From positions 62,001 through 126,000 of the forward strand of contig NZ_PTXN01000013.1 of NCBI RefSeq assembly GCF_012726345.1: a stretch of DNA of 64,000 bases, given 5' to 3'. Source of the stretch: Marinomonas sp. UCMA 3892 (GTDB lineage Bacteria > Pseudomonadota > Gammaproteobacteria > Pseudomonadales > Marinomonadaceae). The notes beneath the pieces are model-generated. The model saw only the letters and a list, made by a program, of their open reading frames with translations. It did not search any database and was not told the origin of the DNA. Position 1 is the stretch's first letter, and each line of letters opens with the position of its first letter. The position numbers and the translations under genes were made by a program. Shown one piece after another: positions 21,200 through 31,260 of the stretch.

Positions 21200-22480
21200 A
21201 TGCAGGATTCAGCGATAGACGCTTTCTTTGAAGAAAGAAAAGCCGCTTGGCTAAAGAAAAACCTGAGCACATCCATGTCAGAACTGGAAGTCAAAGAGAA
21301 AGAGCACGAATGCGATAGCGTGTTTGCGCTAAAAAACTGGTTGCCGAATGCGGCAAAAAGAGCAGGGCAAATGTCTATCTCGACACACCCTTGTACTTTT
21401 AGTCACCCAAGTGCTCGTAAAAATAAAAATGGCTATGCCAGCGCCGTCATTGCGTCGAGCGAATCAAAAAATGATGGTTTTTTACGAACAGGCAATGTCG
21501 CCGTGGCGGCGGATGCCCTTGGTAATGCTGCCGCTCTTGACGTGTACAAGTTTCTAACACTCATCACCGACGATGGACAAAGCGTGCTACAACATTTGGA
21601 GCAAGATTCAGAGTTAGCACAAGTCTTACTTACCTTGCCAAATGTCGACGAAGAACACAGTTATCAGGCATTAAAACAAGGCTTTTTAGCCATGTCGGCC
21701 ACCGATGATGAGGTGATTACCAGCTCCAAAATCAAACAAGTCTACTTTCCTGTGTCAAAACAGCAAGGCGAAACGGACTATCATCAGTTATCGTTATTAA
21801 CCGCATCAGGGATTGTCTTCGAGCTGCGTCAGCGTCTCGATAACATGCGTTTTGGTGAGGAAATAAAAGCAGCGCGAACTAAGAAAAAAGACGGTGAATA
21901 CCACAGTGGTTTTCGTGAAATATACGATTTAACCACCATCGGCTACGGCGGTACTAAACCGCAAAATATCAGCGTATTGAATAATCAAAATGGGGGTAAG
22001 GCGCATCTATTAATGTCTGTGCCTCCGACGATAAAAAATCGTCATACGCATTTCCCCAAAGTCGATTTTTTTCAGCAAAGTGTGAATTACTTCCAATGTA
22101 AAGAACAGTTTCAGCAACTGCATTCACTCTATAAACACAACGAGAACAACATGCATGTTCGGGCGGATCGAGACGAACTGTATCAACAGATTATTGATCA
22201 CCTTATTGAAAAAATGTGGCAAGTAAGAGCGATAGCAAGCGAGCAGTACATAGAAACAGCAAGCCAGCTAAGCAAAGCGCAAACCACTTGGTTGTGTGAA
22301 CACACCAAAATGCTAAGAGAAACCACAGACGATTGGCTAGATGAAATCGTCGCATCGATTACCACTTACTTATTCTATGGCTACGAAAAAATGCTTGGTA
22401 AAAAAGCCATCAAATTAGGTAACGCGGAGTATCGCCAGATGGAAAAAGTAGCCGCAAATAACAAGGAGGCGCTGCGATGA
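21200..22480 (+). CDS. csy1: Csy1 (Cas8f), large subunit of the I-F Cascade
   Basis: The large subunit that recognises the PAM and holds the crRNA 5' handle with Csy2. The 426-residue length is close to known Csy1 proteins. The N-terminus DAFFEERKAAWLKK and the segment NAAKRAGQMSISTHPCTFSHPSARK are typical family blocks. GGAGGGAG lies just before the ATG. It begins 12 bases after cas2-3 and overlaps csy2 by four bases. Confidence 0.92.
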   Translation: MQDSAIDAFFEERKAAWLKKNLSTSMSELEVKEKEHECDSVFALKNWLPNAAKRAGQMSISTHPCTFSHPSARKNKNGYASAVIASSESKNDGFLRTGNVAVAADALGNAAALDVYKFLTLITDDGQSVLQHLEQDSELAQVLLTLPNVDEEHSYQALKQGFLAMSATDDEVITSSKIKQVYFPVSKQQGETDYHQLSLLTASGIVFELRQRLDNMRFGEEIKAARTKKKDGEYHSGFREIYDLTTIGYGGTKPQNISVLNNQNGGKAHLLMSVPPTIKNRHTHFPKVDFFQQSVNYFQCKEQFQQLHSLYKHNENNMHVRADRDELYQQIIDHLIEKMWQVRAIASEQYIETASQLSKAQTTWLCEHTKMLRETTDDWLDEIVASITTYLFYGYEKMLGKKAIKLGNAEYRQMEKVAANNKEALR

Positions 22481-23457
22481 GTGGAGAAATCAAGAAGCTA
22501 TTAATTATCCCGCACTTGCGCGTACACAACGCCAATGCCTTATCCAGCCCATTTACCATAGGCTTTCCCGCTATGACCGCATGGCTTGGGGCCGTTCACG
22601 CACTGCAACGACAACTTAATGGAAGGCAGTTTAATGGGAAAAGCATGTCAGTCGATTTTATCTCGACAGGTGTTGTCTGCCATGAACTTAATCTGCAAAC
22701 CCACAAAGGTGAAAATGACTTCGTCCACTCCATTATTGGTACGGGCAACCCGCTGGATAAAACAGGCGCGAGATCGTCTTTTATCGAAGAGGCTCGTTGC
22801 CACCTTGATGTCAGCTTGGTCATTCAGTTCGACAAGATTAGCATTGACGAACAAGAAGGCTTTCTTGCCGCCGTCACCCAGTTGCTTAACGCTCACATGA
22901 AAATAGCGGGTGGCGACATACAAGGCTTTAAGAAACCATTTTGCCTTGTGTGTGAAGAAGGTAATGATGAAGACATGAACAAAGTAAAGCGTGCCTTGAT
23001 GCCGGGTTATGTCTTGATTGAACGGCGAGAACTGATGGTAGACGCCATGGAAAATGGAGTAGATGCCATCGAAGCGCTTATTGATTATTTAGCGATTCAC
23101 CACTCTTGTGATCGTCTAATAGACGAGGAAAACAAAGAAACCATCGAATGGCGTAGACATCGCAAACTGGTCAATGACAAACCCGCAGGGTGGCTTGTTC
23201 CCATCGCGACAGGCTTTTATGCCATTAGCGAGCTAGGCGAAGCGAAAAACCAGCGAGACCCAGACGTGCCACACCGTTTCGCGGAAAGCATGGTCACCTT
23301 AGGGGAGTTCAAAATGCCCCATCGACTGAAAAGAATAGAAGACATGTTATGGCGTTATCACACAGAGGGCGATTCATACCTTTGTCATCAAACGTCTCAT
23401 GCACATTTATCATCGGCAGCATTGGTTGCCGATGAAGACGACGATTCAGAATTTTAA
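22477..23457 (+). CDS. csy2: Csy2 (Cas5f), I-F Cascade subunit
   Basis: A RAMP-type protein that pairs with Csy1 at the crRNA 5' handle. The 326 residues begin KKLLIIPHLRVHNANALSSPFTIGFPAMTAW, a characteristic Csy2 N-terminus (quoted in two overlapping parts: LLIIPHLRVHNANA and SSPFTIGFPAMTAW). The C-terminal GWLVPIATGFYAISELGE is also conserved. Start and csy1 stop overlap in ATGA, indicating coupled translation. Confidence 0.92.
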   Translation: MSGEIKKLLIIPHLRVHNANALSSPFTIGFPAMTAWLGAVHALQRQLNGRQFNGKSMSVDFISTGVVCHELNLQTHKGENDFVHSIIGTGNPLDKTGARSSFIEEARCHLDVSLVIQFDKISIDEQEGFLAAVTQLLNAHMKIAGGDIQGFKKPFCLVCEEGNDEDMNKVKRALMPGYVLIERRELMVDAMENGVDAIEALIDYLAIHHSCDRLIDEENKETIEWRRHRKLVNDKPAGWLVPIATGFYAISELGEAKNQRDPDVPHRFAESMVTLGEFKMPHRLKRIEDMLWRYHTEGDSYLCHQTSHAHLSSAALVADEDDDSEF

Positions 23458-23484
23458 TCAAACCACTCAAAAAGGATATTTAAC

Positions 23485-24513
23485 ATGGCTAAAAATGATA
23501 ACAACACGGCTTCCGTATTGGCATTTGAGAAAAAACTAGTACTAAGCGATGGCTACATGTATGGCGCAACCTGGGCTGATCGTAGTCAAATCTCGCCGTT
23601 AGCATTAAAGGAAAAATCGGTACGAGGCACTATTTCTAATCGATTAAAAGCAGCGGTTAAAAATGATCCTGCCAAGCTCAATGCCGAAGTGGAAAAAGCT
23701 AACCTACAACGAGTGGATGTATGTTCATTGGATCTAGACCAAGACACATTGAACTTACAATTCAGTGTAAAAGTGCTGGGTGGCATCGCCAAACCATCGG
23801 CTTGTAACAATGCGAATTTTAAGAAAAGTTATAGCGAAGCGGCCAATGCTTATATAGAAAAGCACGGATTCAACGAATTGGCGCGTCGCTACGCCACGAA
23901 CATCGCCAATGCTCGTTTCTTATGGCGTAACCGTGTTGGCGCTGAAAAAATTGAAGTGAATGTCATCGCAAAAAATAGCACAGTAAATGAGTCATGGACA
24001 TTTGATGCCACTCAAATCAGCACTCGTCATTTTGACACCCAAGACGCAAAAATCGATCAACTTGCCAACGTCATTGCCCAAGCCTTAGCCAGTGAAGATG
24101 ACTTTATCTTGCTGGAAATTAGCTGCTTTGCACTGATGGGCCGCGCTCAAGAAGTGTACCCAAGTGAAGAGCTAGTCTTGGATAAAGGCAAAGGCCAAAA
24201 GAGCAAAATTCTATATCACGTGAATGATGTAGCGGCAATGCACTCTCAAAAACTGGGCAATGCTTTGCGTACCATCGATACTTGGTATCCTGAGCATAAT
24301 GATCCAGAACTGTCCGTTGGCCCTATCGCCGTTGAGCCTTACGGCGCCGTCACCAACCTTGGTAAAGCCTTCCGTACACCAAAAGACAAACAAGACTTTT
24401 ATACCTTCTTTGATGGATGGGCTCGCGGTGAAACATTAAACCGACCAGAAGATGAGCACTACGTCATGGCAACATTGGTTCGTGGTGGTGTATTCGGAGA
24501 GAGCGATAAATAA
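23485..24513 (+). CDS. csy3: Csy3 (Cas7f), backbone subunit of the I-F Cascade
   Basis: The backbone subunit, expected in six copies along the spacer part of the crRNA. The 342 residues include the early VLAFEKKLVLSDGYMYGATW block (read as two parts), NFKKSYSEAANAYIEKHGF, and ANARFLWRNRVGAEKI, all typical of Csy3. AAAAAGGATATTTAAC before the ATG is a good ribosome-binding site, in keeping with the high copy number of the subunit. It lies 27 bases after csy2. Confidence 0.93.
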   Translation: MAKNDNNTASVLAFEKKLVLSDGYMYGATWADRSQISPLALKEKSVRGTISNRLKAAVKNDPAKLNAEVEKANLQRVDVCSLDLDQDTLNLQFSVKVLGGIAKPSACNNANFKKSYSEAANAYIEKHGFNELARRYATNIANARFLWRNRVGAEKIEVNVIAKNSTVNESWTFDATQISTRHFDTQDAKIDQLANVIAQALASEDDFILLEISCFALMGRAQEVYPSEELVLDKGKGQKSKILYHVNDVAAMHSQKLGNALRTIDTWYPEHNDPELSVGPIAVEPYGAVTNLGKAFRTPKDKQDFYTFFDGWARGETLNRPEDEHYVMATLVRGGVFGESDK

Positions 24514-24523
24514 GGAGCAGGTT

Positions 24524-25123
24524 ATGAAGCATTACATAGACATAACCTTGCTACCTAGTGACGACATCGGCGTTCACTTTTTGTGGTCCAAGCTCATGAT
24601 GCAAGTGCACCTTGCTCTCGTGGAAATTCAAGATGACCAAAAGCAAGTGCCTGTTGCCGTGAGCTTTCCCAAATACCAAACAAGTGGAAATGAAAAACTC
24701 GGTTTTGTTGGCAACAAGCTTAGACTGTTTGCGAATGATAAAAACGACCTTGAGCGTTTGAATCTTGGGAAATGGCTAAACCGTCTTGAAGACTATGTTC
24801 ACATAAAAAGCATTGCTGAGGTACCGAGTGACGTCGTGGGCTATGAGTCGTTTAACCGTCGCCGTAAATCAGGCGCGCCTGATAAACACATAAAACGCCG
24901 CATGCAACGCCACAACGAAACACTGGAGCAAGCGGCAGAATTTTTTAAAGGTTATAACATGGCAAGAGAAGATAAAGCCTTACCCTTTATCAGAATGAAA
25001 AGCCTACACAGCGACAATGAGTTTTGTATGAGTATCATTCGAAAAGAGGCCGTACCATCGAACAGTAGTGTCATGTTCAATACTTATGGGTTAAGTGCAA
25101 AAGGTGTTTTACCTAAGTTTTAA
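24524..25123 (+). CDS. csy4: Csy4 (Cas6f), crRNA-processing endoribonuclease
   Basis: Cuts the array transcript at the base of each repeat hairpin and stays bound to the 3' end of the crRNA. I choose the ATG at 24524, preceded by TAAGGAGCAGGTT, giving 199 residues; a longer open frame upstream overlaps csy3 and is not real. The start MKHYIDITLLPSDDIGVHFLW is typical (read MKHYIDITLL and PSDDIGVHFLW). A histidine falls at residue 29, the position of the catalytic His in the Pseudomonas enzyme. The last cas gene before the leader. Confidence 0.93.
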   Translation: MKHYIDITLLPSDDIGVHFLWSKLMMQVHLALVEIQDDQKQVPVAVSFPKYQTSGNEKLGFVGNKLRLFANDKNDLERLNLGKWLNRLEDYVHIKSIAEVPSDVVGYESFNRRRKSGAPDKHIKRRMQRHNETLEQAAEFFKGYNMAREDKALPFIRMKSLHSDNEFCMSIIRKEAVPSNSSVMFNTYGLSAKGVLPKF

Positions 25124-25253
25124 CCAATAAAATTTGCTCTTTAAAAATATACTTTAAAAACAGCAAGTTACAATATGCAGAAAAAACATAGGTAAAAACG
25201 CTTATTTTTGCCTAACTGCATGTTGTAACTTATTTTTTTGCGAATAAACTATA
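25124..25253 (+). promoter_or_regulatory. CRISPR leader
   Basis: An AT-rich stretch of 130 bases between csy4 and the first repeat, where new spacers would be integrated and array transcription would start. It includes the long inverted repeat listed separately. I do not find a convincing IHF site by eye. Its position at the end with the uniform GTTTG repeats agrees with the direction of array growth. Confidence 0.75.
25165..25240 (+). promoter_or_regulatory. long hairpin with T-tract in the leader
   Basis: Outer arms 25165-25180 (A AGTTACAATATGCAG) and 25216-25231 (CTGCATGTTGTAACT T) pair with one non-Watson-Crick position. Inner arms 25189-25198 (TAGGTAAAAA) and 25205-25214 (TTTTTGCCTA) also pair, with one G.U. 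A TTATTTTTTT tract follows. It could be the terminator of the cas operon, an attenuator of read-through into the array, or a structural element of the leader. Confidence 0.65.
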
Positions 25254-26722
25254 GTTTGCCGCCGAGCACGCGGCTTAGAAATTCAAAGGAGATAGAAGAG
25301 GCGGTATGAACGCGTTTGCCGCCGAGCACGCGGCTTAGAAATATCTATGGTAATGACCTCTCTACTAACATTCGTTTGCCGCCGAGCACGCGGCTTAGAA
25401 ATTACTGGTTTCTCTCGTATGGCTACGCCTATCGTTTGCCGCCGAGCACGCGGCTTAGAAAGCTACTGCTATGCAACTTAAAAATCTCGAAGCGTTTGCC
25501 GCCGAGCACGCGGCTTAGAAATATTATGGACAATCTCCGTATGGAAACTTTCTGTTTGCCGCCGAGCACGCGGCTTAGAAATCATGAAAAAGCCTTAAAT
25601 CATGGTAATGCGCGTTTGCCGCCGAGCACGCGGCTTAGAAAGTAAGGGCGCAAGTCGCACTCATAAAAAAAATGTTTGCCGCCGAGCACGCGGCTTAGAA
25701 ATATGACTTTAAAACTTGACGGCAACGGCCTACGTTTGCCGCCGAGCACGCGGCTTAGAAAATAAAGTGCCTCGTAATTAACAAGCAGCTTTGGTTTGCC
25801 GCCGAGCACGCGGCTTAGAAACTCCTGCGGTAATTCCAAAATCTGAGGCGTCCGGTTTGCCGCCGAGCACGCGGCTTAGAAATTGAAGATCATCATCCAG
25901 ATGTTGTGTTTATAGTTTGCCGCCGAGCACGCGGCTTAGAAAGAGACCGATAACATTTAATTACCGATTTATTAGTTTGCCGCCGAGCACGCGGCTTAGA
26001 AATTCTGCTCTTCGTAAACGCTTTGGTAATGATCGTTTGCCGCCGAGCACGCGGCTTAGAAACTACGGAAAAAATAAAAAGAACAGCTCAAGAAGTTTGC
26101 CGCCGAGCACGCGGCTTAGAAACACAACACGCCCACAACACGCCCACAGTATCTGTTTGCCGCCGAGCACGCGGCTTAGAAAGACGCCAGCACTTTAGAG
26201 TATCTTGGAGAGGTGTTTGCCGCCGAGCACGCGGCTTAGAAATCCCAAAATGCGGGTAATATATATCTTGTGGTGTTTGCCGCCGAGCACGCGGCTTAGA
26301 AATACTCCACTACAAAGAAAGCCGCCGCAATGATGTTTGCCGCCGAGCACGCGGCTTAGAAAATAGAAAGCACCTCCTCGGCAACGGTTCCAACGTTTGC
26401 CGCCGAGCACGCGGCTTAGAAAATATAACACCAAAAGAAATTGTAGAAGAAAAAGTTTGCCGCCGAGCACGCGGCTTAGAAAGTTAAGTACCCACACAGC
26501 ACCAGCTAAGCCAAGTTTGCCGCCGAGCACGCGGCTTAGAAATATCACGATTACGATAGATGGTAATGTTGGCGGTTTGCCGCCGAGCACGCGGCTTAGA
26601 AATGACGCGTCTAGCGCTCTAACTCGTGCCATTAGTTTGCCGCCGAGCACGCGGCTTAGAAAAAGGCTTAGCACGTAAGCGCCAAACTCTTTAAGTTTGC
26701 CGCCGAGCACGCGGCTTAGAAA

Positions 26723-26754
26723 AAGCAGCCCAATCCAGTCTATGTTTGACTCTG
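26723..26754 (+). repeat. spacer with a near twin at 29723-29754
   Basis: This spacer and the one at 29723-29754 agree at 30 of 32 positions; they differ at spacer positions 6 and 28. On the opposite strand one frame reads ESNIDWIGLL for both, with both differences synonymous. They are 50 units apart and so were acquired at different times or from different genomes. Confidence 0.9.
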
Positions 26755-28942
26755 GTTTGCCGCCGAGCACGCGGCTTAGAAATACCGCCCCAGTAGCTGA
26801 CAAGCTTGATCCAAGTTTGCCGCCGAGCACGCGGCTTAGAAAGAGCGTGTGCAGTCTATCGCAGTGAGTTATGAGTTTGCCGCCGAGCACGCGGCTTAGA
26901 AATCAAAGCCCGACAAAGAAATTGAACAAATCAAGTTTGCCGCCGAGCACGCGGCTTAGAAAGCCCAACACCATAAAGTTTTAGTTCTTCACTCGTTTGC
27001 CGCCGAGCACGCGGCTTAGAAATCTTTGTATCCGTCGACCAAGTCGCCAGTAACGTTTGCCGCCGAGCACGCGGCTTAGAAACAGCAAACTAAAAACGGC
27101 GGTTGAATGGGCCCGGTTTGCCGCCGAGCACGCGGCTTAGAAACAATGGAAAGTGCAATAGTGCTTGGTAATGATGTTTGCCGCCGAGCACGCGGCTTAG
27201 AAATGAATGGAAAGACCGCAAGAGTGATTGGCTTTGTTTGCCGCCGAGCACGCGGCTTAGAAAGTCTTCACCGTCTTCACCGTGTTCTTGTTCAGGTTTG
27301 CCGCCGAGCACGCGGCTTAGAAAGCCTACGGTATTTGTGCCGCCCGTATTCGTGGGTTTGCCGCCGAGCACGCGGCTTAGAAATACGTCCGCCGCTTCCT
27401 CAACAATCACGTCTAGTTTGCCGCCGAGCACGCGGCTTAGAAAGCATACAGCGAGGAAGTCAAACCTTTAGAATGGTTTGCCGCCGAGCACGCGGCTTAG
27501 AAAATGATCTAAAGCGAGAGAATGCAGTTTGCAACGTTTGCCGCCGAGCACGCGGCTTAGAAATATTCAAGACCCCAACGCTTCCGCTGCAAAATGTTTG
27601 CCGCCGAGCACGCGGCTTAGAAAGTTAGACGGTGCGGTGTAATTACCGAACACCGGTTTGCCGCCGAGCACGCGGCTTAGAAAAAAAGCAGTTTGATGTT
27701 TTTCGTGAAAACCTAGTTTGCCGCCGAGCACGCGGCTTAGAAAATATTTACGAGCGCGGCGCCATACTTTGCCCGGTTTGCCGCCGAGCACGCGGCTTAG
27801 AAAGAAGCAGTGCAGGAACCTAGCAAGTGTAAATGGTTTGCCGCCGAGCACGCGGCTTAGAAATTTTAGCGTTCTTTTTCTTTTCCGATCCTTGAGTTTG
27901 CCGCCGAGCACGCGGCTTAGAAATGTAGGCGTCTTTGCTGCCAAGAAAATGATGTGTTTGCCGCCGAGCACGCGGCTTAGAAAGTCTAGTGTTATTGTTG
28001 GTTTATAGATGGCTTGTTTGCCGCCGAGCACGCGGCTTAGAAATTGTTAAAGTCGGCTTGCAGTATGTCGCGATAGTTTGCCGCCGAGCACGCGGCTTAG
28101 AAATTTTTAGTGTTTTTTTGATTGTTTTGCAATTTGTTTGCCGCCGAGCACGCGGCTTAGAAAAATAGCCGCCCCAATTGAGCCATAATCCGTACGTTTG
28201 CCGCCGAGCACGCGGCTTAGAAAAAGCGACAACAACCCAACCAGCGAATATGTAAGTTTGCCGCCGAGCACGCGGCTTAGAAAAACAACAAAATCATTCT
28301 TATCATCGTTCCACGGTTTGCCGCCGAGCACGCGGCTTAGAAATGTATGTCGTTTTACATAGTGCTGATCATTCGGTTTGCCGCCGAGCACGCGGCTTAG
28401 AAAGTTCGAAATTCTGTAAAACTGCAATGGTTTTAGTTTGCCGCCGAGCACGCGGCTTAGAAAATTGACGTGTTTTTCCATGTCGTCATAAGGGTGTTTG
28501 CCGCCGAGCACGCGGCTTAGAAATTAATGAGTATTATTTGATTATCGAATTTTGGGTTTGCCGCCGAGCACGCGGCTTAGAAAGTACGTAGATGCTGTGT
28601 GTAAATGGTGGGAAAGTTTGCCGCCGAGCACGCGGCTTAGAAACACACGATAAAGCCGAAACGATTGTTCGATTTGTTTGCCGCCGAGCACGCGGCTTAG
28701 AAAATCATGACAAGATCAGAGCCAGACACAGACACGTTTGCCGCCGAGCACGCGGCTTAGAAACAATTGTGGAAGTTACGCGACAGGTGTCATGGGTTTG
28801 CCGCCGAGCACGCGGCTTAGAAAATCGAGATAAACGTTTTTTAGTACATTGCTAGTTTGCCGCCGAGCACGCGGCTTAGAAAGTATCCAGAGCGTCGCTT
28901 GCTGCTTCGTTTTTGTTTGCCGCCGAGCACGCGGCTTAGAAA

Positions 28943-29034
28943 GTGCGAACGATCAAAAGTAGAACGTTGAATATGTTTGCCGCCGAGCACGCGGCTTAGA
29001 AAGGCATCAGCAAGTGCAGAAAGAAACGTCGAAT
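28943..29034 (+). repeat. two-spacer segment duplicated at 29183-29274
   Basis: Two adjacent spacers with the repeat between them recur exactly at 29183-29274. Two unrelated spacers (29063 and 29123) lie between the copies, so the order is S1 S2 A B S1 S2. Identity of both spacers and their order shows duplication inside the array rather than repeated uptake. Confidence 0.95.
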
Positions 29035-29182
29035 GTTTGCCGCCGAGCACGCGGCTTAGAAAGCTCATGCTCGTGAAGTTGCTGATTTTGAAAAGTTTGC
29101 CGCCGAGCACGCGGCTTAGAAAATAACGCTCCAAAAACGGGCTTATACATCATTGTTTGCCGCCGAGCACGCGGCTTAGAAA

Positions 29183-29274
29183 GTGCGAACGATCAAAAGT
29201 AGAACGTTGAATATGTTTGCCGCCGAGCACGCGGCTTAGAAAGGCATCAGCAAGTGCAGAAAGAAACGTCGAAT
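29183..29274 (+). repeat. second copy of the duplicated two-spacer segment
   Basis: Identical to 28943-29034 including the internal repeat. As the leader-distal copy it is likely the older one. Confidence 0.95.
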
Positions 29275-29722
29275 GTTTGCCGCCGAGCACGCGGCTTAGA
29301 AAATATTGGGACACTTGCGACTTATTCGAACTTAGTTTGCCGCCGAGCACGCGGCTTAGAAAATCACCACCCCACAAACAAAAAAAAGCCGGATGTTTGC
29401 CGCCGAGCACGCGGCTTAGAAATGAAACCTCTACATTGCTCACAGTGTTTTCATGTTTGCCGCCGAGCACGCGGCTTAGAAAGTGTTCTAAACATGGCGG
29501 CGGCGTTAGGGTATGTTTGCCGCCGAGCACGCGGCTTAGAAAAACCCGAGCGCCGTCGAAGTCTCGCCCGCACTGTTTGCCGCCGAGCACGCGGCTTAGA
29601 AATCAAAGTCACCGTACCCAGCCTTCACGAGGCTGTTTGCCGCCGAGCACGCGGCTTAGAAAGCCCAACGTACGCGCCTATTTATGTTCGCCTTGTTTGC
29701 CGCCGAGCACGCGGCTTAGAAA

Positions 29723-29754
29723 AAGCAACCCAATCCAGTCTATGTTTGATTCTG
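29723..29754 (+). repeat. near twin of the spacer at 26723
   Basis: Differs from the spacer at 26723-26754 only at positions 6 (A for G) and 28 (T for C). Being leader-distal it was acquired earlier. Confidence 0.9.
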
Positions 29755-30971
29755 GTTTGCCGCCGAGCACGCGGCTTAGAAACTAAACTAAACCCACGCA
29801 TAGCGCCGAAATCAGTTTGCCGCCGAGCACGCGGCTTAGAAAATGAGCGTCTAATATTCTTGTAACAAGATTTCGTTTGCCGCCGAGCACGCGGCTTAGA
29901 AATGAATACGCAGGGCTTCGCACCACGGAAGACCGTTTGCCGCCGAGCACGCGGCTTAGAAATCGGTTAAGCTCAAATAATGAGACTCACCGTTGTTTGC
30001 CGCCGAGCACGCGGCTTAGAAACGCGAGTTTGTCGGATTGCACCTCGTTCCGGTGTTCGCCGCCGAGCACGCGGCTTAGAAACCATTGAGCAAAGGTTTC
30101 TAAGTTGTTGTGCAGTTCGCCGCCGAGCACGCGGCTTAGAAATTGGTCAGTGATGTAGGCGTTAATATTGGTTAGTTCGCCGCCGAGCACGCAGCTTAGA
30201 AATAAGTCTGAAATCTTGCCTAACCAACTAGCCAGTTCGCCGCCGAGCACGCGGCTTAGAAATTATTCAAGAATGCTACTCAATAAGATATTTTGTTCGC
30301 CGCCGAGCACGCGGCTTAGAAAACCAGTTGAGAAAACTCCGCATCATCAAAAGCGTTCGCCGCCGAGCACGCGGCTTAGAAAATAAGAAACAACCTCAGC
30401 AGACTGAACCACAAGTTCGCCGCCGAGCACGCGGCTTAGAAAAGAAACCGACTTTGAGTTAGAAGACCGTGTTTGTTCGCCGCCGAGCACGCGGCTTAGA
30501 AAAATTCGGAATCGTCGCGCAAATGTTCAGGGATGTTCGCCGCCGAGCACGCGGCTTAGAAACTTGTTTGCGCCGCTTTGGTATGTTGCTTCTTGTTCGC
30601 CGCCGAGCACGCGGCTTAGAAAATCTGTAGAAAAATTTGCAGAATCATATATTTGTTCGCCGCCGAGCACGCGGCTTAGAAAGTTAGGTAGAAGCTCTAT
30701 TGTGACTGTGGGCGGTTCGCCGCCGAGCACGCGGCTTAGAAGTGCACCATGAATAGTGTTGTAGTACTTCTTCCGTTCGCCGCCGAGCACGCGGCTTAGA
30801 AATCAATGACTTGATAGGGTCGGTTTCGATCGCGGTTCGCCGCCGAGCACGCGGCTTAGAAAGTTAGTTACTGGATGGAACGTCCATTGCATGAGTTCGC
30901 CGCCGAGCACGCGGCTTAGAAAGATACCAGCATCTCCACCGCGCAAAACATTATGTTCGCCGCCGAACAGG

Positions 30972-31260
30972 CGGCTTAGAAATTCGCTATCGTCGTCCGT
31001 TCGGGACAGTGTGACTTCACCGCCGAACAGGCGGCTTAGAAATGCTTAACCTTCCCGCTTAAATCCTTCTGCCACTTCACCGCCGAACAGGCGGCTTAGA
31101 AAGCTATACAGAAAAAACACACCTAAACAAAAGACTTCACCGCCGAACAGGCGGCTTAGAAAACATGCAGTTGCCCTGCGGTTTTTGATTTCGACTTCAC
31201 CGCCGAACAGGCGGCTTAGAAAATAGATGTTCAAAAAACATCAGGAAATGAAATCTTCAT
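30972..31260 (+). repeat. array block with ancestral-type repeats
   Basis: Five spacers (30983-31254) are flanked on both sides by repeat halves of a second type: GAACAGGCGG before and CTTCA after. Four full repeats of this type lie inside (31015, 31075, 31135, 31195). The boundary repeats at 30955 and 31255 are hybrids: one has the GTTCG start with a GAACAGG centre, the other a CTTCAT start with a GAGCACG centre. Confidence 0.9.

Noticed and set aside
16806-25123. A transposon-associated (I-F3) or minimal variant I-F system
   Set aside because: cas1, cas2-3 with intact HD and helicase motifs, and separate csy1 and csy2 are all present, and no tns genes are seen. This is a standard I-F set.
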